From contig NZ_CP019728.1 of NCBI RefSeq assembly GCF_002005405.1, positions 620,001 to 684,000 on the forward strand: 64,000 nucleotides of DNA, read 5' to 3'. The translations under genes were made by a program, and so were the position numbers. Source of the DNA: Jeotgalibaca dankookensis. GTDB lineage: Bacteria; Bacillota; Bacilli; Lactobacillales; Aerococcaceae. The notes beneath the pieces were generated by a model that made no database searches, was not told the origin of the DNA, and saw nothing but the letters and a program-made list of their open reading frames with translations. Numbering within the stretch: the first letter of the stretch is position 1; each line of letters starts with the position of its first letter. Positions 38,776 through 47,796 of the stretch are shown in pieces.

Positions 38776-39666
38776 ATGAATGATAAAATTCAAGAATATT
38801 TGCACCATTTACGAATTGAACAAGGGTTAGCAACGAATACCATTCAAAGTTATAAACGCGACTTAGAAAAGTATGAAGGCTTTCTAAAAGATAACCATAT
38901 TAATCATTTTTCAGAGGTTACCAAAAAAAACATTCTCACTTACCTAACCTATCTAGATAGCCAAAAATTAGCTGCTAGTTCTATTAGTCGGATGATTTCA
39001 GCTCTACGCCAATTCCATAAGTACTTAATTCAAGAAAAAACAATTCTAATCAACCCGATGGATGATATTCGTTTACCTAAAAAGAAACAATCACTACCAA
39101 AATCGTTAAGTTTTGAAGAAATAGAGCGTCTACTGACAACGCCAGATACAAAAACCGATTTGGGATTACGTGATCGTGCTATTTTAGAAGTGTTGTATGC
39201 AACAGGATTACGCGTGACAGAACTGATAACGTTGACTTTGAGTGAGGTACATTTAGAGCTGGGCTTTGTCCAATTCATTGGTAAGGGTGATAAAGAAAGA
39301 ATTGTGCCTTTAGGTGAAGAAGCTATCTATTGGGTAGAAGAATACTTGTCCACCAGTCGGCCCAACCTAGCAAAGGGTCGAACGCCGAGTCCACATCTTT
39401 TTTTAAATTTCCACGGGCATGGGTTTAGTAGGCAAGGAATTTGGAAGAATTTAAATGGTATGGTTAGACAAGCAGGTATAACTAAAAATGTTTCACCACA
39501 TATGTTGCGCCATTCATTCGCCACGCATATTTTAGAAAATGGTGCAGATTTACGGGTGGTTCAAGAATTGTTGGGCCATTCTGATATATCAACCACTCAA
39601 ATTTACACACACATTAGTAAAGCACGAATGGTAGAGTCCTACCGTCAATACCATCCTCGTGCTTAA
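38776..39666 (+). CDS. xerD: tyrosine recombinase XerD
   Basis: XerD resolves chromosome dimers at dif together with XerC/CodV. The protein is 296 residues. An N-terminal SAM-like core-binding domain (about 1-85) is followed by the catalytic domain: Arg in YATGLRVTELI, His-x-x-Arg in PHMLRHSFATH, His in ELLGHSD and the nucleophile Tyr277 in TQIYTHIS. The xerD-deoB-punA order is found in B. subtilis (ripX-drm-pupG), which supports XerD rather than a mobile-element integrase. No att-like duplications are seen around it. Confidence 0.94.
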   Translation: MNDKIQEYLHHLRIEQGLATNTIQSYKRDLEKYEGFLKDNHINHFSEVTKKNILTYLTYLDSQKLAASSISRMISALRQFHKYLIQEKTILINPMDDIRLPKKKQSLPKSLSFEEIERLLTTPDTKTDLGLRDRAILEVLYATGLRVTELITLTLSEVHLELGFVQFIGKGDKERIVPLGEEAIYWVEEYLSTSRPNLAKGRTPSPHLFLNFHGHGFSRQGIWKNLNGMVRQAGITKNVSPHMLRHSFATHILENGADLRVVQELLGHSDISTTQIYTHISKARMVESYRQYHPRA

Positions 39667-39681
39667 AAAGGGGAGTTTTAT

Positions 39682-40854
39682 ATGAAAAAATACAAACGTA
39701 TACATGTAGTTGTAATGGATTCTGTAGGGATTGGAGAATCTCCTGATGCAGGAGATTTCGGAGATTTAGGAGCTCATACTCTGGGCCATATCGCAGAAAC
39801 AGCAGGATTAAATGTTCCTGAAATGGAAAAGTTAGGTTTAGGCCATATTACAAATATCGAGCAAATTAAAGCAGTAGAAGAGATTAAAGGTTACCACACA
39901 AAATTAGAAGAAATATCTGTTGGTAAAGATACCATGACAGGGCATTGGGAAATAATGGGGTTAAATATTGAAACGCCATTCCGCGTTTTTCCAGATGGGT
40001 TTCCTGAAGACTTAATCAACCAATTAGAAACTTTTTCAAACCGAAAAATTGTTGGTAATAAACCAGCAAGTGGAACAGAAATATTGGATGAATTAGGCGA
40101 GCATCAAATGAAGACGGGGGACTTAATTGTTTATACCTCTGCAGACTCAGTTCTACAAATTGCTGCTCATGAAGAGGTTATCCCGCTAGAAGAGTTGTAC
40201 AAGATTTGTGAATATGCACGTGAGATTACTTTAGAAGATCCTTATATGATTGGACGCATTATTGCCCGTCCTTACCTTGGTAAACCGGGAGATTTTAAAC
40301 GAACCAGTAATCGTCACGACTACGCATTGAGTCCCTTTGGAGAAACTGCCATGGACCATTTAAAGAATGCTGGTTTAGATGTAATAGCGATTGGTAAAAT
40401 TAGTGATATTTTCAATGAACAAGGCGTTACCGATTCAGTTAGAACAAAGAGTAATATGGATGGCGTTAATCAGTTTATTAAAGTTCTAGATCGCGATTTT
40501 ACAGGAATTAGTTTCTTAAACCTTGTTGATTTTGATGCCGTTTATGGACATCGTCGTAATCCACAAGGATACGCTGAGGCAATTGAGGCGTTTGACAGTC
40601 GTATTCCAGAAATATTATCACATTTAAGAGAAGATGATTTATTGCTCATCACCGCAGATCACGGAAATGATCCGACTGCGCCAGGGACAGATCATACTCG
40701 TGAATATGTACCATTACTAGCTTATAGTAAATCAATGACAAAATCAGGTAAGTTACCACAAGGTTATTTTTCTGATATCGCACAAACCATAGTTGATAAT
40801 TTCGACGTTAAACCAACTGAATATGGTAAAAGTTTTTTAAATAAATTAGTTTAA
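39682..40854 (+). CDS. deoB: phosphopentomutase
   Basis: DeoB interconverts (deoxy)ribose 1-phosphate and 5-phosphate, feeding nucleoside sugars into central metabolism. The protein is 390 residues of the alkaline phosphatase superfamily. The N-terminal metal-site motif [16 protein letters not shown] is near 12-27, with [12 protein letters not shown] and the C-terminal [18 protein letters not shown] supplying further metal ligands. AAAGGGGAG precedes the ATG. It is followed after 24 bases by punA, so phosphorolysis and mutase reactions are made together. Confidence 0.96.
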   Translation: MKKYKRIHVVVMDSVGIGESPDAGDFGDLGAHTLGHIAETAGLNVPEMEKLGLGHITNIEQIKAVEEIKGYHTKLEEISVGKDTMTGHWEIMGLNIETPFRVFPDGFPEDLINQLETFSNRKIVGNKPASGTEILDELGEHQMKTGDLIVYTSADSVLQIAAHEEVIPLEELYKICEYAREITLEDPYMIGRIIARPYLGKPGDFKRTSNRHDYALSPFGETAMDHLKNAGLDVIAIGKISDIFNEQGVTDSVRTKSNMDGVNQFIKVLDRDFTGISFLNLVDFDAVYGHRRNPQGYAEAIEAFDSRIPEILSHLREDDLLLITADHGNDPTAPGTDHTREYVPLLAYSKSMTKSGKLPQGYFSDIAQTIVDNFDVKPTEYGKSFLNKLV

Positions 40855-40878
40855 TAACACGAAAAGGGGCAAATAACA

Positions 40879-41697
40879 ATGACAATTACAATTGAAAAAC
40901 TGACACAATCAACTGATTTTTTAAAGGAAAAAGGCTTTGAAAATCCTGAAATCGGCCTTATATTAGGTTCCGGATTAGGTGATTTAGCTGATGAAATTAA
41001 AGATGCAATCGCTGTTCCATACGAAGAAATTCCTAACTTTCCAGTATCAACTGTTAGTGGACATAAAGGACAGCTTGTTTATGGCACGCTAGAAGGTAAA
41101 AAAGTTATTGCTATGCAAGGTCGTTTCCATTATTACGAAGGTTATCATATGCAAGAAGTAACTATGCCTGTACGTGTTATGAAGATGTTAGGTGTTCACA
41201 CCTTAGGTTTGACTAACGCCGCTGGTGGGGTAAATATGGGCTTTACACCAGGAGATTTAATGCTAATTACTGATCATATCAATTTTACGGGTCAAAACCC
41301 CCTAATTGGAATTAATTATGATGAGATTGGTCCGCGTTTTCCTGATATGAGTGAAACTTACAGTAAAGAATATCAAGAACTAATTAAAAAAACAGCAAAT
41401 GAAATGGACGTTACCTTAAAAGAAGGTATTTATATGGGGTATACAGGGCCTACTTATGAAACACCGGCTGAAATAGAAATGTCACGTACGCTTGGAGCAG
41501 ATGCCGTCGGTATGTCAACCGTTCCAGAAGCCATTATTGGTCGACATGCTGGATTAAATATTTTTGGTATTTCATGTATTACAAACTTAGCAGCGGGAAT
41601 GCAGTCTAACTTAAACCACGAAGAGGTTGTGGAAGTAACCACACAGGTTAATAAAACGTTTAAATTACTTATTAAAAAAATTCTGAAAGCTATATAG
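40879..41697 (+). CDS. punA: purine nucleoside phosphorylase, PunA/PupG type
   Basis: This enzyme splits purine (deoxy)nucleosides with phosphate to base and pentose 1-phosphate, the substrate of the upstream DeoB. The protein is 272 residues, of the trimeric class. Hallmarks are GLILGSGLGDLAD near 27-39, SGHKGQLVYG, MQGRFHYYEGY, LTNAAGGVN and MGYTGPTYETPAE. GNMS-type residues for purine binding appear as AVGMSTVPEAI. AAAGGGGC precedes the ATG. The nucleoside importer earlier in the window would supply substrates, although it is a separate operon. Confidence 0.95.
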   Translation: MTITIEKLTQSTDFLKEKGFENPEIGLILGSGLGDLADEIKDAIAVPYEEIPNFPVSTVSGHKGQLVYGTLEGKKVIAMQGRFHYYEGYHMQEVTMPVRVMKMLGVHTLGLTNAAGGVNMGFTPGDLMLITDHINFTGQNPLIGINYDEIGPRFPDMSETYSKEYQELIKKTANEMDVTLKEGIYMGYTGPTYETPAEIEMSRTLGADAVGMSTVPEAIIGRHAGLNIFGISCITNLAAGMQSNLNHEEVVEVTTQVNKTFKLLIKKILKAI

Positions 41698-41738
41698 AAT
41701 TAAGCGACACTATTGTATTTGTAGTTCATTCCTCTATG

Positions 41739-41747
41739 TGTTAAAGT
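41739..41747 (+). promoter_or_regulatory. extended -10 promoter for ribT-scpAB
   Basis: TG-T-TAAAGT (hexamer 41742-41747) lies about 63 bases upstream of ribT. The 41698-41809 gap shows no clear terminator. Confidence 0.45.
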
Positions 41748-41809
41748 AGCCTATGGTCACTAAATGGGATAATTTATTTCAATAATCGTATAGATGTGAG
41801 GAGAAAAGC

Positions 41810-42193
41810 GTGCTTATTTCTTATAATCAAAGCTATGAAAAAATTGCAATGGGACTATTGTCCTATATTGAAGATTTTAAATCTGTTGAGCGTTTACGCG
41901 AAGCAATGGATAATTATATACAATCAGAAGATCGTACTCTATATTTGTGGAAAGACGGAGAAACCGAGAATATCGTCGGTATTGTTGGTGTTGAACACAG
42001 TGATGTAGTCGTTTTAGTTCGACATATAGCAATTAATCCTTCTTTTCGTCAAGAAGGAGTCGTTTACCAAATCTTGGATAAATTACAAACTAGATTTCCT
42101 GATTTAGCAATCAATGGTACCTTAGAAACGGTACCATTGATTACTAAATGGGCTCAAAAAAATAACCAACTCGATAATACGGTGTGTGAATAA
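41810..42193 (+). CDS. ribT: RibT-like GNAT acetyltransferase
   Basis: This 127-residue protein has the GNAT fold and closely follows the B. subtilis RibT pattern: a start near [32 protein letters not shown] and [14 protein letters not shown]. In B. subtilis, ribT is the last gene of the riboflavin operon and sits directly before scpA, as here. No ribDEAH genes accompany it in this window. The acetyl acceptor is unknown. It starts with GTG behind AGGAG, and its stop codon overlaps the scpA start by one base. Confidence 0.85.
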   Translation: MLISYNQSYEKIAMGLLSYIEDFKSVERLREAMDNYIQSEDRTLYLWKDGETENIVGIVGVEHSDVVVLVRHIAINPSFRQEGVVYQILDKLQTRFPDLAINGTLETVPLITKWAQKNNQLDNTVCE

Positions 42194-42966
42194 TGCTAGA
42201 AAAGCCAGATACATTAACAATCAAGCTTGAAGCCTTCGAGGGACCCTTAGATTTACTACTTCATCTGATCAAAGAGCTGAAAGTAGATATTTTAGATATT
42301 CCTATGATAGAAATTACCGAACAGTATCTCCAATATCTTCATGCGATGCAAGAGTTAAGTCTTGATATTGCTGGAGATTATTTGTTGATGGCTGCTACTT
42401 TAGTAGAAATCAAAAGTCGAATGCTTTTACCAAAAAAAACAATGTTAATAGATGAAGAATTTTATGAAGATGGACAAGATCCACGCGAAGAATTAATTCG
42501 ACAGTTGGTTGAATATAAACGTATACAAGAAGCAGCGAAAGTATTAAAAGAAATGGAAAATGAGCGTGGCGATTACTTCACCAAGTTGCCAGCAGAGTTA
42601 GAAAATTTTCGTCATGCTATCCCGCTCAATCCTGGGGAAGTGACAAAAGAAGATTTATTGGTTGCTTTACAAAGAATGTACGTGCGCTTACAAAAAAGAG
42701 CACCTTTACAAGTAGAAATGGATAAAGAAGTATTCTCAGTTGAGGAAACGATGGATGACATTATGGAAGAGTTCAATCAAAAGTTCGAAGAAAATCAACT
42801 TCAAATTCCCTTTACTCATTTTTTTGAAAAAAATGCTTCAAAAAAAGCAATTGTCAATACCTTTTTAGCTATGTTGGAATTAGTTAACCAAAAGAAAATT
42901 TGGTTTAGACAAGAGGTTCTTTATGGAGAAATCTTTTTAGAACGATTACTTGGGAGTGTTTTATAA
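42193..42966 (+). CDS. scpA: segregation and condensation protein ScpA
   Basis: ScpA is the kleisin subunit that closes the SMC ring and helps chromosome condensation. The protein is 257 residues. The N-terminal helical domain has the signature [24 protein letters not shown] near 14-37 that binds the SMC neck, and [16 protein letters not shown] follows. The C-terminal winged helix (about 200-257) has [21 protein letters not shown]. It overlaps ribT by one base and is followed two bases later by scpB, so all are co-translated. Confidence 0.95.
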   Translation: MLEKPDTLTIKLEAFEGPLDLLLHLIKELKVDILDIPMIEITEQYLQYLHAMQELSLDIAGDYLLMAATLVEIKSRMLLPKKTMLIDEEFYEDGQDPREELIRQLVEYKRIQEAAKVLKEMENERGDYFTKLPAELENFRHAIPLNPGEVTKEDLLVALQRMYVRLQKRAPLQVEMDKEVFSVEETMDDIMEEFNQKFEENQLQIPFTHFFEKNASKKAIVNTFLAMLELVNQKKIWFRQEVLYGEIFLERLLGSVL

Positions 42967-42968
42967 TC

Positions 42969-43547
42969 ATGGAAAAAATAGCTGCACTGGAAAGCCTCTT
43001 ATTTGTTACGGGCGATGAAGGCATTAGTCTAGAAGAACTTGCAAGCCTACTAAATATTACAAGTTTAAAAGCTCATAAGTTAGTGGCAAGCCTTAGGCAA
43101 CGCTATGATAGCGACAACAGCTCTGGCCTAACTATTATCGAAGCTAGAAATCGCTATCAAATGGCTACTAAGCGGCAATATTCAGAAATCATTCGTAAAT
43201 ATGCCGTGTCACCTTTTATGTCTCAATTATCTCAAGCTGCTTTAGAAACATTGGCAATTGTTGCGTATCGACAACCTGTCACAAGAATTGACATAGATGA
43301 TATCCGTGGTGTTCAATCTTCTAGTCTACTCCAACGTTTAATGTTAAGAGGATTAGTTAAAGAGCTCGGGCGAGCAGAAACGCCTGGTAGACCTATCCTT
43401 TACGGGACGTCTGACTACTTTATGAATTACTTTGGATTAAAAGATATCAATGAATTACCTGATGCAGAGGCTTTGTTCGACTTGCAAGAATCTGACATTT
43501 TTGATTTATTTATGCAAGAAGAAGTAACAAAAAATGAAGAACAGTAA
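42969..43547 (+). CDS. scpB: segregation and condensation protein ScpB
   Basis: ScpB dimers bind the middle of ScpA in the SMC-ScpAB condensin. The protein is 192 residues with two winged-helix domains. The first (about 1-80) begins KIAALESLLFVTGDEGISLEELASLL. The second (about 90-165) contains LSQAALETLAIVAYRQPVTRIDIDDIRGVQ, a strong family signature. The acidic C-terminal tail is typical. It lies 2 bases after scpA and 12 before rluB. Confidence 0.95.
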   Translation: MEKIAALESLLFVTGDEGISLEELASLLNITSLKAHKLVASLRQRYDSDNSSGLTIIEARNRYQMATKRQYSEIIRKYAVSPFMSQLSQAALETLAIVAYRQPVTRIDIDDIRGVQSSSLLQRLMLRGLVKELGRAETPGRPILYGTSDYFMNYFGLKDINELPDAEALFDLQESDIFDLFMQEEVTKNEEQ

Positions 43548-43559
43548 TGGGGAGATAAA

Positions 43560-44291
43560 ATGGAACGTCTACAAAAGGTGATTGCGCACGCAGGAATTGC
43601 ATCACGAAGAAAAGCCGAAGAATTAATTGAACAAGGGCGCGTAACAGTTAATGGGAAATTAGTAACAGAATTAGGTGTCAAAGTGTCATCTCGTGACAAA
43701 GTTGAGGTAGATGGACTACCAATTTATCGTGAAGAACCAGTTTATTATCTATTTTATAAACCAAAAAATACTCTTTCAGCAGTTTCTGATGAATTTGATC
43801 GGACAGTTGTAAATGATTATTTCCCCAATGTAAAAGAGCGTATTTATCCTATTGGAAGGTTGGATTTCGATACTACCGGTTTATTGTTGATGACAAATGA
43901 TGGAGAATTTGCCAACTTATTAATGCATCCACGCTATCATGTTGAAAAAACTTATGTTGCAAAGGTGAATGCTATTCCAACCCGTGAAAACTTATTAAAG
44001 TTAGAACGAGGCGTTATAATTGATGGCAAAAAGACTTCTAAAGCAAAAGCACGGTTAATTTCGCAAAATACCAAAAAAAATTCAGCAGTTGTTGAGTTGA
44101 CCATACACGAAGGATGGAACCATCAAGTGAAAAAAATGTTTGAAAGTATTAATTGCCCGGTTGTTAAATTGAAACGTGAAAAATTTGCTTTTTTAACATT
44201 AGATAATCTCCAACCTGGTATGTCACGGCCGCTAAAAACTTTTGAAGTTGATAAATTAAAAAATTTAGCCAAGCAAAGTATTGATAAATAA
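43560..44291 (+). CDS. rluB: 23S rRNA pseudouridine synthase RluB
   Basis: This RsuA-family pseudouridine synthase of 243 residues is expected to modify position 2605 of 23S rRNA by analogy with RluB. An N-terminal S4 RNA-binding domain (about 2-60, RLQKVIAHAGIASRRKAEELI) is followed by the catalytic domain with Asp in GRLDFDTTGLLLMTNDG near 102. The C-terminal part has HEGWNHQVKKMFE. The scpAB-rluB order is conserved in Bacillota, which supports RluB over RsuA or RluE. GGGGAG precedes the ATG. Confidence 0.92.
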   Translation: MERLQKVIAHAGIASRRKAEELIEQGRVTVNGKLVTELGVKVSSRDKVEVDGLPIYREEPVYYLFYKPKNTLSAVSDEFDRTVVNDYFPNVKERIYPIGRLDFDTTGLLLMTNDGEFANLLMHPRYHVEKTYVAKVNAIPTRENLLKLERGVIIDGKKTSKAKARLISQNTKKNSAVVELTIHEGWNHQVKKMFESINCPVVKLKREKFAFLTLDNLQPGMSRPLKTFEVDKLKNLAKQSIDK

Positions 44292-44324
44292 AAAGTACCT
44301 AACTAAGGAAAGGAGGGGTGCGTG

Positions 44325-45026
44325 ATGAGCTCAAAAACAACCATATTAATAGTGGACGATGAAGAGCGAATCAGAAAGCTTCTTAATCTTTACTTAGTTA
44401 AAGAAGGCTATCGGACTGAAGAAGCTTCAGATGGGACTTCTGCTATTCAGATGATGGAGAGCAAAAATTATGACTTAGTCTTATTGGATATTATGTTACC
44501 GGGTATGGACGGATTAGAAGTCATTAAAGAAATCAGAAAAACCAAGGACACGCCTATCATCATGATATCAGCACGAGGTGAGGAGAACCATCGAGTAGAG
44601 GGATTTCAATCCGGTGCAGATGATTATATTGTTAAACCCTTCAGTCCAAGAGAAGTAATGTTGCGTGTAAGTGCGCTTTTAAAACGAACCAAAGTAGAAG
44701 AAAAACAAGTAGAAATTATTAAATATTCACAGCTAGAAATTTATCCAGAATCTCGGCTCGTTTTAGTTACAAGCCAACCGGTAACATTAACCCCGAAAGA
44801 ATTCGACTTAATTTTATTTTTATCTCGGAATCCCGAACAAATTTTTACACGTGAAATGTTATTAAAAGAGGTTTGGTGTTACGATTTTTTTGGAGATTTA
44901 CGTACGGTTGATACACACGTAAAAAGATTAAGAGAAAAACTGCAAAAAAATTCTGTCTTAGCTGCAAAAATGATTGTAACGGTATGGGGAAAAGGTTACA
45001 AATTTTCACCAATTGAAGGGGAGTAA
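44325..45026 (+). CDS. resD: response regulator ResD-like
   Basis: This OmpR-family regulator has 234 residues counting the upstream GTG, or 233 from the ATG at 44325. The ATG is favoured because AGGAGG lies 8 bases upstream. The receiver domain has IVDDEE, phosphoacceptor Asp55 in LLDIMLP and KPFSPRE. The winged helix has FFGDLRTVDTHVKRLREKL and IVTVWGKGYKF, nearly diagnostic of ResD. In B. subtilis, ResD controls respiration and oxygen-limited growth and also sits downstream of rluB. The resABC cytochrome maturation genes are missing here, so the target set has probably changed. Confidence 0.88.
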   Translation: MSSKTTILIVDDEERIRKLLNLYLVKEGYRTEEASDGTSAIQMMESKNYDLVLLDIMLPGMDGLEVIKEIRKTKDTPIIMISARGEENHRVEGFQSGADDYIVKPFSPREVMLRVSALLKRTKVEEKQVEIIKYSQLEIYPESRLVLVTSQPVTLTPKEFDLILFLSRNPEQIFTREMLLKEVWCYDFFGDLRTVDTHVKRLREKLQKNSVLAAKMIVTVWGKGYKFSPIEGE

Positions 45027-45060
45027 AGACAGAGTTCTCTTTGGTTAAAGGATGGTAGAA

Positions 45061-46827
45061 ATGAAGAGAAAAGATAAAATCCTTCAAAACAGAATTTTTT
45101 TAGTTCTAATTATTTTTTTCGTGTTATTTCTTTTTAATTATATGAATAAAAAAAATTTCCAAGAAACAGTGGAGTCAGATTCATTTAAAACAGTTGAATG
45201 TTCGATGCGATATGCTGAAAAATATCTGATGTCTCTTAACAATGCAGAACAAGAAGGGCAAATTATTTTTCAACCAGATGTGAGCGTTATTTTAGTCTCA
45301 AAAGGAAACACGTTTGAATTAAACAAATTAGTAACTGATCAAGAACATTCGCGCTATGTTCAAACAGAGTTTTTGTCTATAGGCAAGGGAAAAGATTTGC
45401 TGAATATACCGCAAACAAAAGCAAACCAGTACGCCTTAAAGGATGATAATCATCAGTTGCGAACATTCATAGCCCTCTCAAGTAAAGTCGGTGATGATGT
45501 TTTAATCGTATCTAAAAATGTGTCTCATTATAAAACCTTTATAAAAAATAGCGAATTACTATTTTTAGGACTATTAATCGCTTCTATTATTATGATTACA
45601 ATTTATACGATTCACCAAAGACGTTATTTCTATTCGCCAATAGAGGAGCTAACAGACTTAGCTTATGAATATTCGGAAAATAACTTTAGTCATCATAAAG
45701 AAACTACCTCAAATGATATGATTGGCCATTTGGAAACAGCAATCAATAAGCTAGGTAAGGTACTTGAAACAAATAGTCTGATGAATAAAAGAGAACGCGA
45801 ATTAATGACGCATATTTATGACTCACTTGACATTGGAATCATCTATGTAACCAAAGAAAATATTGTTTTCCCCTTTAATGTAGAAGGGAAAGACTATTAT
45901 ACCGCTTTCATAAAGAGTGACGATCAAGAAAAAAGAATAAAAGATTCTTATCGCAAACTCATCCATGAAGCCATTGTTAATAAAAAGAATAGTCATATGG
46001 AAGTTCAACAAAATCATCTGATTTATGATTTAGAATTTTCTCCCGTAGCCTCGCTAACAGGAGTTGTTATTTTCATTAAAGACATAACAAGCGCCAAACA
46101 ATTGCTATCTATTCGTGAAGATTTAATCACAAATGTTTCACACGATTTGCGAACGCCATTGGCAACTATCCAGGGTTACAGTGAAGCCATAAAAGATGAT
46201 ATCGCGGAAACCATTCAAGAAAAAAATGAAATGGCTCAGATTATCCACGAGGAAGCGAGTCAAATGAATCATATGATCACCCGTTTATTGGAAGTGTCGT
46301 CTATTAAGGCGGGAGAATCTACTGTGAACAAAAAACCCGTTCACTTAGCGGAATTTTTTAATGGTGTCATGCATCGTTTTTCACAAACCCTTAAAAGCGA
46401 AGGAATCCAGTGTGAACTCGAGATTGCCTATAACATTAGCTATTTTTCAATGGACGCTGATAAAATGCATCGTGTTTTTTATAATTTAATTGATAATGCC
46501 ATTAAGTATGCGGCTGATCCTCGTACACGAGAATCGCGGTTTATTAAAATAACCGTTAACTTCGATGGATTAATCGATGAACTATTCGTTACTGTCTCTG
46601 ATAATGGAATTGGTATCAGCAAAGAAAGTATTCCGTATATTTTCGAACGTTTTTATAAGGATGATAAAGCAAGAACGAAACCGAAAACAAATGGCTCAGG
46701 AATCGGGCTTTCAATTGTTGAAAATATTATCAAAGAACATAGTGGAACAATAAGCGTTAAAAGTCTCCCCGATGTAGGAACTTGTTTCATGATACGCTTA
46801 CCACTTTTGGACGATACCATAGAATAA
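45061..46827 (+). CDS. resE: sensor histidine kinase ResE-like
   Basis: This 588-residue membrane kinase is the partner of the preceding regulator. Membrane helices lie near 8-24 (IFLVLIIFFVLFLFNYM) and near 163-182 (LLFLGLLIASIIMITIYTI), enclosing an extracellular domain of about 135 residues. A HAMP-like linker and a probable PAS-like segment (about 240-340) follow. The HisKA domain has phosphoacceptor His361 in VSHDLRTP, and the ATPase has DNAIKYA, SDNGIGIS and GSGIGLS. ATG 45061 is preferred over 45052, which overlaps the ribosome site AAAGGATGG. Identity as ResE rests on ResD and on synteny. Confidence 0.85.
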   Translation: MKRKDKILQNRIFLVLIIFFVLFLFNYMNKKNFQETVESDSFKTVECSMRYAEKYLMSLNNAEQEGQIIFQPDVSVILVSKGNTFELNKLVTDQEHSRYVQTEFLSIGKGKDLLNIPQTKANQYALKDDNHQLRTFIALSSKVGDDVLIVSKNVSHYKTFIKNSELLFLGLLIASIIMITIYTIHQRRYFYSPIEELTDLAYEYSENNFSHHKETTSNDMIGHLETAINKLGKVLETNSLMNKRERELMTHIYDSLDIGIIYVTKENIVFPFNVEGKDYYTAFIKSDDQEKRIKDSYRKLIHEAIVNKKNSHMEVQQNHLIYDLEFSPVASLTGVVIFIKDITSAKQLLSIREDLITNVSHDLRTPLATIQGYSEAIKDDIAETIQEKNEMAQIIHEEASQMNHMITRLLEVSSIKAGESTVNKKPVHLAEFFNGVMHRFSQTLKSEGIQCELEIAYNISYFSMDADKMHRVFYNLIDNAIKYAADPRTRESRFIKITVNFDGLIDELFVTVSDNGIGISKESIPYIFERFYKDDKARTKPKTNGSGIGLSIVENIIKEHSGTISVKSLPDVGTCFMIRLPLLDDTIE

Positions 46828-46847
46828 AACTGAATTTAATTCAAGAG

Positions 46848-46876
46848 TTGATTAAATTATCCAAATGCTATATAGT
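46848..46876 (+). promoter_or_regulatory. promoter of the FMN riboswitch-ribU transcript
   Basis: TTGATT (46848-46853) and TATAGT (46871-46876) are 17 bases apart, placing transcription start about 25 bases before the aptamer. Confidence 0.7.
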
Positions 46877-46907
46877 TATCTATGTATAAAAAATATAAAT
46901 ATGAAAC

Positions 46908-47034
46908 GTCTTCAGGGCAGGGTGAAATTCCCGACCGGTGGTAAAGTCCACGACCTCATATCAAACGCAACGTTGATATGGGCTGAACTGGTGAAATTCC
47001 AGTACCGACAGTAAAGTCTGGATGGAAGAAGATT
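46908..47034 (+). ncRNA. FMN riboswitch (RFN element)
   Basis: The conserved FMN aptamer is clear: TCTTCAGGGCAGGGTG near the start, AATTCCCGACCGGTGGT, a variable stem (CATATCAA ... TTGATATG), then CTGGTGAAATTCCAGTACCGAC, GTAAAGTCTGGATG and a closing GAAGAAGAT. It senses flavin mononucleotide and turns off the downstream riboflavin transporter when FMN is plentiful. A terminator with a competing upstream hairpin follows, so control is most likely by transcription attenuation. Confidence 0.96.
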
Positions 47035-47040
47035 AGGTTT

Positions 47041-47115
47041 CTTTGGTATAAATATAACCAAAGAGCTTATTTTACCCTGTTTGGTTTTTACGCAGGATAA
47101 GTAAGCTCTTTTTTG
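47041..47115 (+). terminator. riboswitch expression platform: terminator with overlapping hairpin
   Basis: AAGAGCTTA (47061-47069) pairs with TAAGCTCTT (47102-47110), followed by TTTT. A second hairpin, CTTTGGT (47041-47047) with ACCAAAG (47057-47063), overlaps the terminator's 5' arm and may act as its competitor. Confidence 0.85.
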
Positions 47116-47162
47116 TACCTAAGAAATACTTCTCTGAGATAGTTTCAACAGGAGGATTTCAT

Positions 47163-47738
47163 ATGTTAAAAGGCAAGACACACAGGATTGTTGGGATTTC
47201 ACTATTTGGAGCGCTCGCATATATTTTAATGCTGTTTGCATTTCCAGTAATCCCTGCTTTCTCTTATTTAAAAGTAGACTTTAGTGATGTTTCACTACTT
47301 ATTTCCTTTTTAATTTACGGGCCAGTTGGTGGATTTATGTCGACATTAATTCGGACCATTTTGCACTACATCCAAACGGGTGGGGATATGGGGTATCCGA
47401 TAGGAGACATGGCAAGTTTGCTCGCATCCGTTTCATATTGTTTACCTGTTTATCTGATAGTGAAACGAGCTAAAACAAAGACCGGCTTGATTACTGCTCT
47501 ATTTGTGGGTACTTTAACTATGACCATTGTTTTAACTATTGCCAATTGGTTTATTATTACGCCTCTTTATTTGTATATTTTAAATTTTAGTGTTGGAAAT
47601 TTGAGAGATTACATTGTAATAGGGGTCGTACCCTTTAATATTATTAAAGGGCTCATTATAAGTGCTGCCATTTTAATTATATTACCGAAATTGAAACCTT
47701 GGCTTGTTAAACAATATAAGTTCATGGCAATAAAATAG
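47163..47738 (+). CDS. ribU: riboflavin transporter RibU (ECF S component)
   Basis: RibU binds riboflavin and works with the shared ECF energising module (EcfA, EcfA', EcfT), which is not in this window. The protein is 191 residues with about six membrane helices. The early segment FPVIPAFSYLKVDFSDVSLLISFLIYGPVGG (given in part, about residues 21-51) is the family signature with the ligand-binding Asp/Leu region. Control by the FMN riboswitch directly upstream makes the substrate assignment firm. GGAGG precedes the ATG. Confidence 0.95.
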   Translation: MLKGKTHRIVGISLFGALAYILMLFAFPVIPAFSYLKVDFSDVSLLISFLIYGPVGGFMSTLIRTILHYIQTGGDMGYPIGDMASLLASVSYCLPVYLIVKRAKTKTGLITALFVGTLTMTIVLTIANWFIITPLYLYILNFSVGNLRDYIVIGVVPFNIIKGLIISAAILIILPKLKPWLVKQYKFMAIK

Positions 47739-47746
47739 TTTCAACC

Positions 47747-47785
47747 AGAAGGAGGGTGGATTTTTGTCTCAACCTTTCTTTTTTT
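47747..47785 (+). terminator. possible terminator after ribU
   Basis: AGAAGG (47747-47752) can pair with CCTTTCT near 47773-47779, with weak inner pairing, followed by seven T. The IS element lies just beyond. Confidence 0.4.
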
Positions 47786-47796
47786 ATGATAGTTTG

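Noticed and set aside
38776-39666. Tyrosine recombinase as a sign of a genomic island
   Set aside because: The order xerD-deoB-punA is the housekeeping arrangement. There is no tRNA target, direct repeat or foreign cargo around it.
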